DNA of 64,000 nucleotides from Orychophragmus violaceus (GCA_030180135.1 CM058232.1:59293330-59357329); one strand, 5' to 3'; counted from the stretch's first letter, positions 1-12,398 are shown. Notes: generated by a model not told the origin, from the letters alone. Made by a program: numbers and translations.

Positions 1-997
1 AATCAGTTTGATTGGATAAGTCGGTTAAATTGAATTGGACCGGTTATCGCGATTAGTTAAAACTGGTTGAATCGGTTCAGTTGGATGGACCGGTTGAATT
101 GGATTTGACCGGTATCTCAATTGGTCTAAAACCGGTTCATTTGGTCATTTACCAGCTCAATTAGATTGACCGATTATCTGGTTGGTTGAACGTAATCGTT
201 TGGTTTTGAACCAAATGATTAAGAAACCGAACCAAATGACCTAGCCCACTTTAATTAGAACAAGCAAAACTTAATTGAAATTAGAAGTAAAACATGTTCT
301 AAACCTATCTAATACACATTGGATGTGTATTAGATCAAAGTTTAGTTTTCAATATGGTCAACTGTCAAGACTCATTTCGTTGTTGTGATAGTCTTGCCAA
401 GAGCTTGGTGTCCACAATTACATGAGTAAGGCAGGTAGTAGTGTTGATAGTCTTGCAGTGCTTGACATCAACAATTACATGACCTAAGAGATTGAATTAC
501 TAACTTTTGAGTTCCGTTTCCTCAACTAAACATCAAGTGATCTTGATGTCTTGCCCAATCTTGTCTACTGTCAAGACTCATTTCGTTGTTGGATAGTCTT
601 GGAGTCCTTGGTATCCACAATTACATGAGTAAGGCAGGTGATCATTGATAGACTTGCAGTGCGACTGTCAATGATCACAAGACTGAAGAGATTTTTATAC
701 TTGACTGGGCTATCAGAAGTTCTGGGCCCAGAGACATCAGAGTAGATAGGACATGGATTGTCTTATCTGCGACCAAGAGTTGTACTGGGTACAATTAGCA
801 ATGATTTGCTTACCTAGATGACTAAACTCTGGGTGATGACGAGTCGTCCACTCAGATTTTAGTGATGTATGGATCTTGGATTATTATATTCATAGAGGAA
901 ACATTGTTTGAATATAATGCGAGTTTTCTTATTAGATAAGATTTCTCATTTCCTGAACTTCATAACTAAAATTTTCTTTGCTTAAAATTTTCAGCCT
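1..997 (+). repeat. Copia-A leader with an internal direct duplication
   Basis: This is non-coding leader upstream of gag. Bases 1-240 are rich in GGTTnAAnCC-like strings, as in the leaders of Copia-B and Copia-D. Two copies of a module that begins CTGTCAAGACTCATTTCGTT (near 361 and 569, about 208 bp apart) form an imperfect direct repeat. The leader ends TTTTCAG just before the gag ATG, which is a splice-acceptor-like context. Confidence 0.7.
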
Positions 998-1912
998 ATG
1001 TCTAAAACTACTTTCTCGTTACGATCCGTCCTTGAGAAGGACAAGTTAAATGGATCAAATTTCCTGGATTGGTATCGCAATTTGAGATTAATCCTCAAGC
1101 AGGAGAGTAAGGACTATGTCCTTGAGAAAGCTCTTCCAGAAAGGCTTGGGACCAATCGCTCGAATGCAGTATATGATGCTTGGAATAAGCATTATATTGA
1201 TGTGGTAGATGTGCGTGGTCTGATGTTGGCTACCATGGAACCGGACTTACAGAGTCAATACGAGAACATGGAGTCGCCAATAGAGATGATCACCAGCCTG
1301 AAACTGAAGTTTCAGGATCTGGCACGAGTTGAGAGATTCCAGATGGTGAAGTCTCTCACTGGGTGCAAGCTACCAGAGGATGCTCCAGTGAGTCCTCATG
1401 TCATTAAAATGATGGGTTACAATGATAACCTGGGGAAACTGGAATGTCCTGTCAGCTTAGAGTTGGCCACTGACATCATTCTGCAGTCACTGCCGTCTAG
1501 TTATGATAAGTTTATCAAAAGCTATATCAAGAATAACTTGACGAAGACGTTGATTGAGCTGCATGGTATGATCAAAACAGCAGAGCAATACATCATAAAG
1601 GGTAAAAGATTTGAGAAATCTTGTGTTGACAAGGGTAGAGTCAGGGCCGTCCAGATTTGGAATCATGATAAGCATGTGTCATCTTATAAGCCCAAGTCCG
1701 GCCCATCTGGTGTTAGAAAGTGCTTCTACTGTGATGAGTCAGGGCATTGGAAGAGAGATTGCATTAAATTCTTGGAAGATTCACAAGAGATGAAGGAGAT
1801 GTATGGTACTTCTTCTTCAGGTATTGTGTTATTACTTCAAGTTCTACGTATGTATTGGATACTGGTTGTGGTACTGATATTTTGGAAATATGCAGGGCCT
1901 AAGCAACAGTAG
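998..1912 (+). CDS. Copia-A Gag (nucleocapsid) ORF, 304 aa
   Basis: Gag of a Ty1/copia retrotransposon; it would form the cytoplasmic virus-like particle and bind the element RNA. The N-terminal half matches the Gag of Copia-B and Copia-D (LNGSNFLDWYRNLRLIL near residue 17). A CCHC zinc knuckle, CFYCDESGHWKRDC, lies at about residues 242-255. After the knuckle the frame slips: the protease motif region (VLDTGCG in relatives) is read out of frame and a stop follows at 1910. Copia-D continues into pol without a stop at this point. The ORF is therefore a free-standing Gag with a short aberrant tail. Whether it is expressed is unknown. Confidence 0.8.
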   Translation: MSKTTFSLRSVLEKDKLNGSNFLDWYRNLRLILKQESKDYVLEKALPERLGTNRSNAVYDAWNKHYIDVVDVRGLMLATMEPDLQSQYENMESPIEMITSLKLKFQDLARVERFQMVKSLTGCKLPEDAPVSPHVIKMMGYNDNLGKLECPVSLELATDIILQSLPSSYDKFIKSYIKNNLTKTLIELHGMIKTAEQYIIKGKRFEKSCVDKGRVRAVQIWNHDKHVSSYKPKSGPSGVRKCFYCDESGHWKRDCIKFLEDSQEMKEMYGTSSSGIVLLLQVLRMYWILVVVLIFWKYAGPKQQ

Positions 1913-4867
1913 AACGTTGAGGAAAGGACAAGTGAAACTGCGTGTCTGGTATGGAGCAATGGTTGCTACATAAGCCGTAGAGATTCTCCACTTGTAGGAG
2001 CCTTTCAAGCTTAGTTTTGAATTAAGTAATTGCTACTATGTACCTGCTTCGTGCAGAGATGTCTTTCATTTTCTTGTAAAGATTTTGGATGTTTTTCATT
2101 CTGATAAAAGACAAGTGTTGCTCTTTTGATCTTAATGAAATATTATATGGTAGCACCCCTTTTGATAACTGGGTTTTATGTATTAAACCAATATACTCTT
2201 GAATATAACATAAATACCAAACTGTTTAAGTCTGATGACTTGAAATCTTCAGTACTTCATTACCTTATTGATGGCTTCAGTAAGTATGGATGTGTTCATT
2301 TGATGCGACACGAGTATGAATCCTTTGAGGAGTTCCAAAAATGAAGTATAGAACCGATTTGACAGAAGTATTGAGATCCTCGATTAGATCGCGGAGGAAA
2401 ATACTTGAGTCAAGAATTGGGTGATCATCTAAGTGAGTGTGAAGTCATATCACAGCTCTTTTCTCCTGGAAAACCTAAATGGTGTTTCTGAGAGAACGAA
2501 TCGGACCTTATTAGATATGCTCCGATTAATGATGAGTCACATGAATCTTCCATTATCCTTTTAAAATACGCTCTAAAATGAATATGTTTACGCCAAATAG
2601 TTTTCTATCAGAATCAGTTGAAAGACACCACATTGGATGTGGACTGGGTGATTTCCAAGTATGTTTTTCTGATTAATTGAGATTGCAAGGTTTGTGTAAG
2701 GCAGTTGTCAACAAACAAACTTGAATCCAAATCTGATAAGGGCTCCTTCGTCGGTTGTCCTCGGGAAACCGAGGCTTAGTACTTTTGCAGCCAATCCGAG
2801 AACAAAGTTTTGTTGTTCGGAACTCTGTTTTTCCAAGAAAACAGTGGGAGTAAAAGTACGGCTCGAAGAAATTCGAGAAACACAGGAGGCTGTTAAACCT
2901 GTTGAGGAAGAGCAGCGGTTGGATCTATAGAGTGCTGTAGGATCTGAACCTGTGGAGCCTGAAGTTCGCTGATCCTGATGGATCCGTCACTAAACCGAGG
3001 GTGATTCCTCATGACCGATTGCTGTGATCTGTTGATCATTGAAAAGTGACGAGCCTGCGAAATTCAAAGAAGCGAAGGTGAGCCCCAACTCCGAAAATTA
3101 ACTAGGAATGTATGTTAGCTTCACCGATCCATTTCTGGATTGAAGCAAACAACTTGGAGTTGGAATCTATGTTCTGTTAAAACGGTCAAAGGTTTTGACT
3201 TGATCAGGAACGTATAGAAACCGTGCATTTACAAGTAAACCAATGGGAGCGTAATTGCAATTCTCACACCGTATGTTTATAACACACTTAATCTCATAAA
3301 CGACGTTCCGACGCTAAAGTCTTGTCAAGATTTGGGTCGGAAGTCAAATTTAACGATGGACATGGAAGAATCCGCGAAAGTTCTTGGAATAAGGATCCAT
3401 TGAAATGGATTGCAAAGACCAATTGGATCGTGTCAGAATCCTTATGGTGATAAGGTATTGGACAGTTCAAATGTGCTTGATTCCAAGAATGGCTTCACAC
3501 CAAAGGTCTTATGGCAATAATCTTAGCAAGATGGAGTGTCTTTGACACTGGCTGAGCTAGTATCGATCTTAGCAAGAAGAAGTGTCTTGGACACTGGCTG
3601 AGCTAGTATCTACGAGTGTGATTCCTTTTTGCTTATGCAATAGAATCCATCATGAATGCCATATTTTGCACTCTTCTAGATGCAGCTGACGCATAAAGCA
3701 TGACGAAAAGATACCAAATTTGTTCCGGTAAAAGTCACTGGACAGTTGTAAAGAATATCCCCATGTGTTTGAGAAACACTATGGATAGTTCTTGTTCAAC
3801 TGAGAAAAATGACGAATCTGTTATGAGTAGTTAGACGGACAAAGATGATTCCCGCTTCCCACCTGGTTATGTCTCTTTGTCTGTGTAGCGGCGCTATCTG
3901 TTGGAAAGGTCTCCAAGCAGTGGACCGTAGAATAGTGCTTATTAAAGAATAGCGGTGTGGTTTGTTGGAATGGTTCCAAGCAAGAACACCGCAGCATCTC
4001 TCACAACCTAAGCATGAGTTTCATGTTGTTGCTGTAGATACTAGATATCTGAAGACGTGGTCTAGATTCTAGTGGGAGTTATGTTAGTTATGATGTTCAG
4101 ATAGACATGATGCAGTCATGTTTATGAAAAACTGACATCAACATTATTTGATCATTGGATAATTAAATAATGGTCCCAAGTATTTTATGTTCATTTTATA
4201 GGTCATCAAGTTGAGGACTTGATCATGAAACCCTATAAGTAAAAGATGACATAAATTATGATTGTCCCTAGTCGAGATTGTCAAAGTGGGACACTGACAA
4301 CCGCGAGAGACTAGCTTGTGAGGTGACTGTTGACTAAGTTTCATGGAGTCAATGATATGAGTATCACAGTCAGTCACATAGATATATGTTGGTGAACATA
4401 TGATCGGACATGACCCGCTAATGAGAACTCTACAGGATAGTTATATCTGTGTCATGAGAGTTTCTCATTACGACTATAGAGTATAGTCCTTAGACCTGAG
4501 TTCATCATGCTTTCTAGCATATGAATTGGTGCACTTTGACCTTGTCAAACGTCGATCCGTAAATGGCGGCTATAAAGGCATTGCTTAGGTGTATCATGAA
4601 GTATGTGTAGAAACAGGGATGGAACAAGAAGGGATTTGTCCCTCCTATATAACAGGAGATAAATATCTCAGGGCCCATCGAAGATTTGATACTGAGAAAA
4701 TGCATGGCCGTGCTCAAACGAGGTGATTATCAGTCGTTTGTTTTATCAATATAGATCAGGAGTTCGATAAACATGATGTTGGCTATAATAAGGATGACAC
4801 AGTTCCTTGCCTTATGCCATATCGAGATATAGCGATAAAGGGATTATGGGAATAGATGATTCCAATA
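1913..4867 (+). pseudogene. Copia-A decayed pol and 3' untranslated region
   Basis: Alignment by eye to Copia-D shows pre-integrase, integrase, reverse transcriptase and RNase H in order, all broken by many indels and stops. Examples are the integrase-like GFSKYGCVHLMRHE near 2272-2320 and an LGKPRLSTFAAN-type remnant near 2766. A 57-bp tandem duplication occurs at about 3510-3610 (TCTTAGCAAGA...GAGCTAGTATC twice). From about 4030 on the sequence is the conserved non-coding 3' region also seen in the other copia elements. No catalytic domain could be made. Confidence 0.75.
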
Positions 4868-4879
4868 CAAGTGGGAGAT

Positions 4880-5231
4880 TGTTGGGATTGTGTCCTGAAA
4901 TCACATTGTACTTACTCTAAAGATAGTTGTATTGTCGAGATCGGACAATTCATGTGATACTGGGTAGTCATAATGTTTTGCTAGAAACCGCTTATGACAA
5001 ATGAGTTGTAACTCATTTCTAGTATCGTGTGAACCTACAGGGTCACACACCTAAGCAAGCTGGATACACTTAGTATGGGATTGATCATTGGCATATGATC
5101 CGATCAATGTGTATTGGATACACATTGAATTGAGTTTTGAAGAGGTGTGTCGATCGATGCAATGAGTGTGTCGATCGACGCAGGTTTTCGAATGGGTGTG
5201 TCTATCGATACAGTATGTGTATCGATCGATG
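4880..5231 (+). repeat. Copia-A 3' LTR, left part
   Basis: It starts TGTTGGGATTGTGTCC directly after the PPT. Near its right edge it holds four related motifs, at 5151, 5171, 5201 and 5221 (CGATCGATGCA, TCGATCGACGCA, CTATCGATACA, ATCGATCGATG). Copia-B is inserted inside the last one. The LTR resumes at 12404. Confidence 0.85.
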
Positions 5232-5902
5232 TGTTGGGAATGTCCTGAAATCTACCGTACTATCTCTAGAAAGTATGATAAGTGTCGAGATCAGACATAA
5301 GTCATAAATACTGGGTGATCATGATGACTTGCTAGAGCCCTCTCATGATCTATAAGTTTAGGACTTATTACCAGTATTGTATGATCCCTAAGGGTCACAC
5401 ACCATAGTTAACGGGAAAGTTAAATGGAATAAATACGGTAAGATGCAATAGCATTTACTGTATTGGATCAGAGAATTGGGCAGACAAAATGCAGGTTTTT
5501 GCCTGATTTGTGTCTTGGGCCCAAATGATTAATGAGCCATTAGTCAAATGACTTGGGCCCATTAATGAGAGATTAAGGATTTGAAAAACCTAAGGGATTA
5601 AACATCCCTGCGATTTTCTTCTCCCGGTAGCCGCATTTTTCATCTCTCTCTCAAACCTCTCTCTCTGATCATCCATCTCTTTGGTCTAGCAGCCGTCCCT
5701 TGCTTGTAAGAGTGTGGATACTCGAGGAGGAGCCGATTCTCATCAGCTCTCATCTGATCTCGACATTACAATCATTCCGCTGCAAAAGGTAATGTCCAGG
5801 TTGGTTTTATGATTTGTTTTGCAAGAACCTAGATCTGTTTAAGGATTTGTGTTAGGTTGTAATACGAGAATTAAACCTTGGAGAAACACTCATAATCCTA
5901 CA
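5232..5902 (+). repeat. Copia-B 5' LTR
   Basis: Begins TGTTGGGAATG and ends AATCCTACA; 671 bp. It contains a CT-rich tract (5640-5690) and, near the 3' side, a donor-like CAAAAG|GTAATG at 5789. A TGTTG-class start and CA end fit plant copia LTRs. Confidence 0.92.
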
Positions 5903-5903
5903 G

Positions 5904-5915
5904 TGGTATCAGAGC
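5904..5915 (+). other. Copia-B primer binding site
   Basis: TGGTATCAGAGC lies one base after the 5' LTR. It is the standard plant copia PBS complementary to the 3' end of initiator methionine tRNA. Confidence 0.9.
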
Positions 5916-7568
5916 TAAGGCATTAGGTTTCTTGTAATTTGGATCATGAAATAAGAAAAACGATAATTAAAGTCGATATCGTTTGTTGTTTGATTCGTTA
6001 TCAAACAAATCATTTCTTATTAATCGTTTGTTGTTTTGATGAGATTAACATGATCGTAAGAGTTATTAATATAATTAATTGACATTCGATGAGGAAGATG
6101 ACAAATTCGTTTTGTCTTCTTGTGTAAAGAGCATAATCGATTTTGATATAATCGACAATGACTTGTTGACTATAATTAATTGAATCGATCGTGTTTTGTC
6201 TTTGCTGTTGCTTTTTGCTATTGATCGTAGGAATTATTAATAGTTGAAATAATAATTTGAAAAAGGTGAAGGTTTGACTTTAACGATTGATTATTAAGTT
6301 ATCGATTCATTATGATATCGGTTGTTAATTATCATACCGATTTTGAGGAAAAGTCAAAATCTTTTGTCGATTGTTGATTTAAATTTTTTTTTTTTGATAA
6401 TTGAAATCGATCGATAAGCATGCCGGGTATAACGATCAATCCGATTGGTTATTGCCGGATGCTGTAACGATCAAACCGATCCCACCCCGTGACGCATGAA
6501 CCGATCGAGCCTTGGGCTGATCGCGTTTCAATGGTCACTAGCCTTATCCCGCAAGTTAGGTCAAAATCAGCTAAAATTGATTGGTTAGACCAATCTATTT
6601 CTTCCTGATTTTGGACTTAACCGAACCGATCCAATTTAATTGGTGGTTCAAGCGGTTAACCCGAATCGCGGTTTGCTAAAAATTATTTAATACATGGTAT
6701 TATTTAATTTCTGGTTAAACTGGATTGAAATTCAATTTTGAATTTTAACCTAAACCGAAGGCTGGTCTAAGTTTGATTTGGTTGGACCAAATAATTTAGA
6801 GCTGGTCTGGTTTAGTAAATAACCGATGATTTTGATAGTTAATTTGGTTTTGGACCAGAATTAATAAACCGGATCGGTTATGTCAAATTATTGGGCCAAC
6901 TGGAATTCTATGGTCTTGGGCCAAGAATTGGGCCTATAATTTGTGACCCAACCCAAAATATTTAATAAAATATTAAATTAGAAATTTCTATTTTAGTAAG
7001 TTACTAAATTTAGAAAGTTTCTAAAATAAGAAAGTTTCCCAAAATAGTAATCTTCTATTTTTGGAAATAAAACTTAAAATCCTCAAAAACAATATCAAGC
7101 TTGGATGTCTTTCCAATCTTGTCAACTACTTAACGCTTATTCGATTACAGATATGGCTTACAGTGTGAGGTGTCTGTTTTCGCGTAAGTAAAGTAGTATA
7201 TAGTCACTAATTTCATTGGGAGTCCCAGATTTTAGTGATTATTTGGCTGTAAGAGATTGGTTTCCTTGACTGGGCCATCGGGAGTCCCGGGCCTTGAGAC
7301 ATCTGGTGAATTTGGGCCTCGGGTCCAATTCACAACCGAGAGTTATTGGTTATAACTAGCTGTGTGTATGCTTACCAAGTAAAGCTAATTCTGGGTGACG
7401 GCCAGTGGCCCACTTTGGATTTAGCTAAACATGGGTCTCGGAATCATTGTATTCTTATGAGGTTAAACAAAGAAATTTTGAATACAATGCGAGTTTTCTT
7501 ATAAGTTGTTAAGATTGCTCTTTTATGAACTTAATAACTAAAACTCTATTTATCTCTAAATTTCAGCT
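5916..7568 (+). other. Copia-B long untranslated leader
   Basis: About 1.65 kb without a substantial ORF. The right part holds repeated AGAAAGTTTC motifs (about 6980-7055). It ends CTAAATTTCAG followed by CTATG, so the gag ATG sits three bases behind a strong acceptor-like site. The layout matches the leader of Copia-D. Confidence 0.75.
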
Positions 7569-8459
7569 ATGACAAGCACAAACAATCAAAACACTTTCTC
7601 GATCCGGTATGTCCTTGAGATGGACAAACTGAACGGATCAAATTTCTTGACTTGGTCGCGGAACCTGAGGCTAGTTCTCAGGCATGAGAGAAAGGACTAT
7701 GTCCTTGAGAAAGCTCTCCCCGAGAGGATCGGATCCAAGGCCAGTCATGCAGTATATAATGCTTGGAATAAGAATTATAATGATGTGGTAGATGTGCGTG
7801 GTCTGATATTGGCTACCATGGACTCAGATTTGCGGAAGCAATATGAGAACATGGAGTCGCCAATAGAGATGATCAGCAGCCTGAAATTGAAATTTCAGGA
7901 GCAGGTAAGAGTGGAGAGATACCAGTTGGTTAAATCTCTCACTAGCTGCAAGCTACCGATGGATCATCCAGTAAGTCCTCATATCAGTAAAATGATGGGT
8001 TACATTGATAACCTGAGGAAACTGGATTATCCAGTTAGCCAAGAATTGGCAACTGATATCATTCTGCAGTCACTGCCGTCAAGCTATGATAAGTTCGTAA
8101 GGGACTATATCAAGAAAGGCTTAACGAAGACGTTGACTGAACTGCATGACATGCTCAAGACAGTTGAGCCAAACGTGAAGAGTACCCTGTACAATCTCAT
8201 GAATGAGAAGGGTAGGTTTAATAAACCTAAAGCTGACAAGGGTGAAGACAAAGTTGTCCAGATTTTTAATCATGGCAAGCGTGTGTCTTCTGAGCCCGAG
8301 TCAGATACCTCTTACGTTGGTAAGTGCTGCTACTGTAAAGAGACTGGGCATTGGAAAAGAGATTGCATTAAATTCATGGAAGATTATGAGGAGTTGAAGT
8401 CGATGTATGAGACTACTTCCTCAGGTATTCATGTTATTACTTCAAGTTATACCTTATAG
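7569..8459 (+). CDS. Copia-B Gag ORF, 296 aa
   Basis: Copia Gag, closely related to that of Copia-A (shared ENMESPIEMI and DIILQSLPSSYDKF strings). A CCHC knuckle CYCKETGHWKRDC lies at about residues 253-267. The frame stays open through the whole Gag domain and stops at 8457-8459, immediately before VLDTGCGTDIC, the protease motif, which is still readable downstream. This looks like a stop between gag and pol rather than random loss of gag. The product would be a structural Gag without enzymes. The start is taken at MTSTNN because relatives begin at the same place. Confidence 0.82.
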   Translation: MTSTNNQNTFSIRYVLEMDKLNGSNFLTWSRNLRLVLRHERKDYVLEKALPERIGSKASHAVYNAWNKNYNDVVDVRGLILATMDSDLRKQYENMESPIEMISSLKLKFQEQVRVERYQLVKSLTSCKLPMDHPVSPHISKMMGYIDNLRKLDYPVSQELATDIILQSLPSSYDKFVRDYIKKGLTKTLTELHDMLKTVEPNVKSTLYNLMNEKGRFNKPKADKGEDKVVQIFNHGKRVSSEPESDTSYVGKCCYCKETGHWKRDCIKFMEDYEELKSMYETTSSGIHVITSSYTL

Positions 8460-11400
8460 GTATTGGATACTGGTTGTGGCACTGATATTTGTTATAATAT
8501 GCAGAGCCTGAGCAACAGTAGAACGTTGAAGGAAGGGCAAGTGGAACTGCGTGTCTGGAAGGAGCTTGGGATGCTGCCTCAGCCATAGGGTTTTCACTTG
8601 TAGATGCCTTTGAGGCTTGGTTTTGAATTAAGTAATTGCTACAATGTACTGCTTTAAGCAGAGTAGTTTTTCATTTTCTTGTGAAGAATTTGAATGTTTT
8701 CATTTTGATAAAGACAAGTTTTGTTCTTTTGATCTTAATGAAATGTTAATTGTAGCACCCTATTCAAGGAATGGGTTTTATGTCTTAAACCAAAGAGTGC
8801 CTAAATGTAACATAAATACCGCAATTGGTTTAAATCTGATGAGTTAAACCTGATTTTTCTTGGCATAAATGTTTTGGTCACATAGAGTAAGTCAGATTCA
8901 GAAACCCCATAGTTATGGACTTTTGGGCTCATTTGAATGGATATCTTATGAGACTTGAATTCTGCTTACTGGACCAAAAGACAAAGGGCCCATCTTAGCC
9001 GAGCTAGAGAAAGGCCCAAAGGCTTATCGGAGATTGAACATACTCATGTATGTGGTCCGATGAGCAGTAATGCCAGAGAAAATTTCCTGTACTTCATTGT
9101 CTCTACTGATTACTTCAGTGAGTGTGACTGTGTTCATTTGATGAGACACAAGTCGGAATTCTTTGACATGGTCGAAAGAGTTCCAGAATGAAGTATAGAA
9201 TCTGAATGACAGAAGTATTAAGACTCTGGATTAGATCACGAGTGAGAATACTTAAGTCATTGATTGTGTGATCATCTGAATGAGTGTGAAGTCGTTTCAC
9301 AGCTCAATTCTCCTGAAAACCTTGAGGTATTTCTGTGAGAAAGAATCAGATCTTATTAGAAATGATTAAAGATGAGTCACACGAATCTTCCATGATATTC
9401 TTTAAGAATAACGCTCTAGAAATATCTAAGTTTACGCTGAAATAGTTCCACCAATATCAGTTGAAAGACACCACGTAAATGTGGATTGGAATCGATCCAA
9501 ATTCGTCTTTACTGAGTATTTGTAGTTGTGCTACTTCGCTGGTTGTCCTAGGGAAACCAAGGTTTGTTACTTTTACGTCCATTCTGTTTTCTAAGAAGGG
9601 AAGTTACTTTCCAAGAAGAACAGTGGGAGTAAAAGTATAACTCGAAGTTCGCAGATATGAATGAATCAGTCACTATTATGAACCTGATGATCATTGAAAG
9701 TTCGCATGATCTGATGATCATTGAAAGCGACGAATCTGCGAAATTCAAAGAAGCGATAGTGAGCCCGGACTCCGAAAAATTACATTTTATGTAAGTTAGC
9801 TTCATCGATCCATTCATGGATGGAAGCAAACATAATGGAGTTGGAATCTTCGTTCTGTTGAAGTAGTCAAGGTTTTGACTTGAACAAGAACGAAATGGAA
9901 CTGTGCGTTTACTAAAAGATAAGTGGGAGCAATATTGCATTTCTCAAAGTGTATGTCAATGACATACTGATTCTCGGAAATAACGTTCCAATGCTGCAGT
10001 CGGTAAAGGACTGGCTTGGGAGTTGTTGTATGATTGACATGGGTAAAGCCACGTAGTTCTTGGATTTTGGATCTAAAGATAAAGATCCAAAAGAGCTGGT
10101 AGGACATAGTCAGGATTCTTAAATTGACAAAGTCCTACACGTAATCAGCAATCCAAGAAGGGTTTTATGCCAATGTCACATGGCAATTCATTAAGCAAGA
10201 TACAGTGTCCTGCGATATCTGCTGAGCTTGAATGCATGGATAGGATTCCATATGCGACGGCAATTGGATCTATCATGTATGCCATGACACATACTTGTTT
10301 TGATGTTGCCTTAATGCTAAGCAAGACAAGTAAAGACCAGTCAAATCCAGAAAAGAATCACTGGATTGCCGTAAAGAATATTCTGAAGTATTTGAGGAAT
10401 ACTTAGGATAAGTTCTTGATTTACGGAGAAAGTGAGGTGCTACAAGTTCATGGAGTCTGAAAGGCAAGTTTCCAATAGACAAAGATAATTCCTGGTCACA
10501 GTCCGGCTATATCTTGTGTCTAACTGGCGGTGCAAGGCACTGTTGCTGACTCCATGACTTAAGCTGAACATTTCGCAGCTTGAGAAGCGGCGAAAGAGGT
10601 TGTTTGGATAGAAGAGTTCATCACTGAACTTAATGTGATTCACAGCATAGATGAGGCTAGCTGCACATCAGAGGTCCAAACACCTTGAGGATAGGTATAA
10701 CCTATTTCGTGAGATAAATGACAGAGGTGTTAAGTAGATAAGCAAGTTTCATCGAATGAGAACGTTGCTAATCTATTAACGAAGCCACTCCTTATGCCTA
10801 AGCACGAGTCGCGGACTGTAGCTGTAGGATGAGTGAAATTAAGATGTAATCTTAATTTCAGTGGGAGTTTGTAAAGGGCTTTACTTAGTTGTTTTGAAAG
10901 GTTCATGTAAACATAATATTTTATGTTTATGAAATCTAATGATTTCTGGATTATTTTAACTGTGATATAAATAATCGTTCCAAAATGATTCATGTCATTA
11001 TATATGGGCCATCGAAGTACATGAGTAGACTTGATCCTGAAACCCCATATTTAACGAAGTGACATAAATCATAGTGTCCATAGTCGAAGGTTGTTGAAAT
11101 TGGAACACCAACAACCTGTTGAGACTAGATTGTGTTGAGACTTATGACCATGTTTCAAGGGGTCATAGATGCGCGGCATCAAAGTCGACACATAGGTATA
11201 TGTAGGGGAACATATGACCGGACATGGCCCGCTGATGAGAACTCTACAAGATATTAATATCTGTGTCATGAGAGGTTCTCATATACGACTATAGAGTATA
11301 GTCCTTAGACCTGAGTTCGCATGCATGTGGCTGCACATGGAGTAATGCGCTTTGATCATTGTCTAACGCTGTTTCGTAACTGGGAGCTATACGGACCTTG

Positions 11401-11730
11401 GTTGGGTGTATTATGAATTGTGTAGTTCATAGTGATGGAACAAGATGGGATTTGTCCCTGCCGTTTAACGGAGGTAATATCTCTAGGCCAATCGGAGATT
11501 TGATAGCTGGTAAGAGAATGGCCATTCCCAAACGGACTTGCCCAAGTCGTTTGAATTGTCAGTATCAAATCTGGTCCGATAAATATGGTCTGGCTATATA
11601 AGGATGACACGCATCTTGCCTTATGCCAGATCGAGATATTAAGACAAAAGGATTAGGGAATGTAGGATTCCAGTACAATCGGAAGATTGTTGGGAATGTC
11701 CTTTGTAGGATTCCAGTACAAGTGGGAGAT
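8460..11730 (+). pseudogene. Copia-B degenerate pol and 3' untranslated region
   Basis: Pol order is still recognisable: protease (VLDTGCG, 8461), pre-integrase, integrase (about 9000-9200), reverse transcriptase (about 9780-10030) and RNase H (about 10400-10800). Indels and stops break every domain. A short open stretch (10167-10406) keeps the IGSIMYAM motif. Several lesions, such as the replacement around TTACATTTTATGTAAGTTAG near 9780, are shared with Copia-C, so pol was already broken in a common source. The PPT is duplicated just before the 3' LTR (see 11678-11730). Confidence 0.8.
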
Positions 11731-12398
11731 TGTTGGGAATGTCCTGAAATCTACCGTACTATCTCTAGAAAGTATGATAAGTGTCGAGATCAGACATAAG
11801 TCATAAATACTGGGTGATCATGATGACTTGCTAGAGCCCGCTCATGATCTATAAGTTTAGGACTTATTACCAGTATTGTATGATCCCTAAGGGTCACACA
11901 CCATAGCTAACGGGAAAGTTAAATGGAATAAATACGGTAAGATGCAATAGCATTTACTGTATTGGATCAGAGAATTGGGCAGACAAAATGCAGGTTTTTG
12001 CCTGATTTGTGTCTTGGGCCCAAATGATTAATGAGCCATTAGTCAAATGACTTGGGCCTATTAATGAGAGATTAAGGATTTGAAAAACCTAAGGGATTAA
12101 ACATCCCTGCGATTTTCTTCTCCCGGTAGCCGCATTTTTCATCTCTCTCTCAAACCTCTCTCTCTGATCATCCATCTCTTTGGTCTAGCAGCCGTCCCTT
12201 GCTTGTAAGAGTGTGGATACTTGAGGAGGAGCAGGTGATTCATCTGTTCGTTGATCTCGACATTACAATCATTCCGCTGCAAAAGGTAATGTCCAGGTTT
12301 GTTTTATGATTCGTTTTGCAAGAACCTAGATCTGTTTAAGATTATGTGTTAGGTTGTAATTTTGGAATTAAACCTTGGAAAACACCCATAATCCTTCA
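11731..12398 (+). repeat. Copia-B 3' LTR
   Basis: Starts TGTTGGGAATG after AAGTGGGAGAT and ends AATCCTTCA; 668 bp. It pairs with 5232-5902 and is followed by TSD CGATG. Confidence 0.92.

Larger units (their letters stand above)
5232..12398 (+). mobile_element. Copia-B, complete copia element with 5-bp TSD, 7.2 kb
   Basis: Complete structure: 5' LTR 5232-5902, PBS 5904, leader, gag 7569-8459, degenerate pol, PPT, 3' LTR 11731-12398. The target duplication CGATG is present at 5227-5231 and 12399-12403. The LTRs differ by roughly a dozen substitutions and a few short indels by eye (for example around 5735-5755 versus 12231-12252), so this copy is older than Copia-C or Copia-D. It has no functional pol and is therefore non-autonomous. 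Confidence 0.93.
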
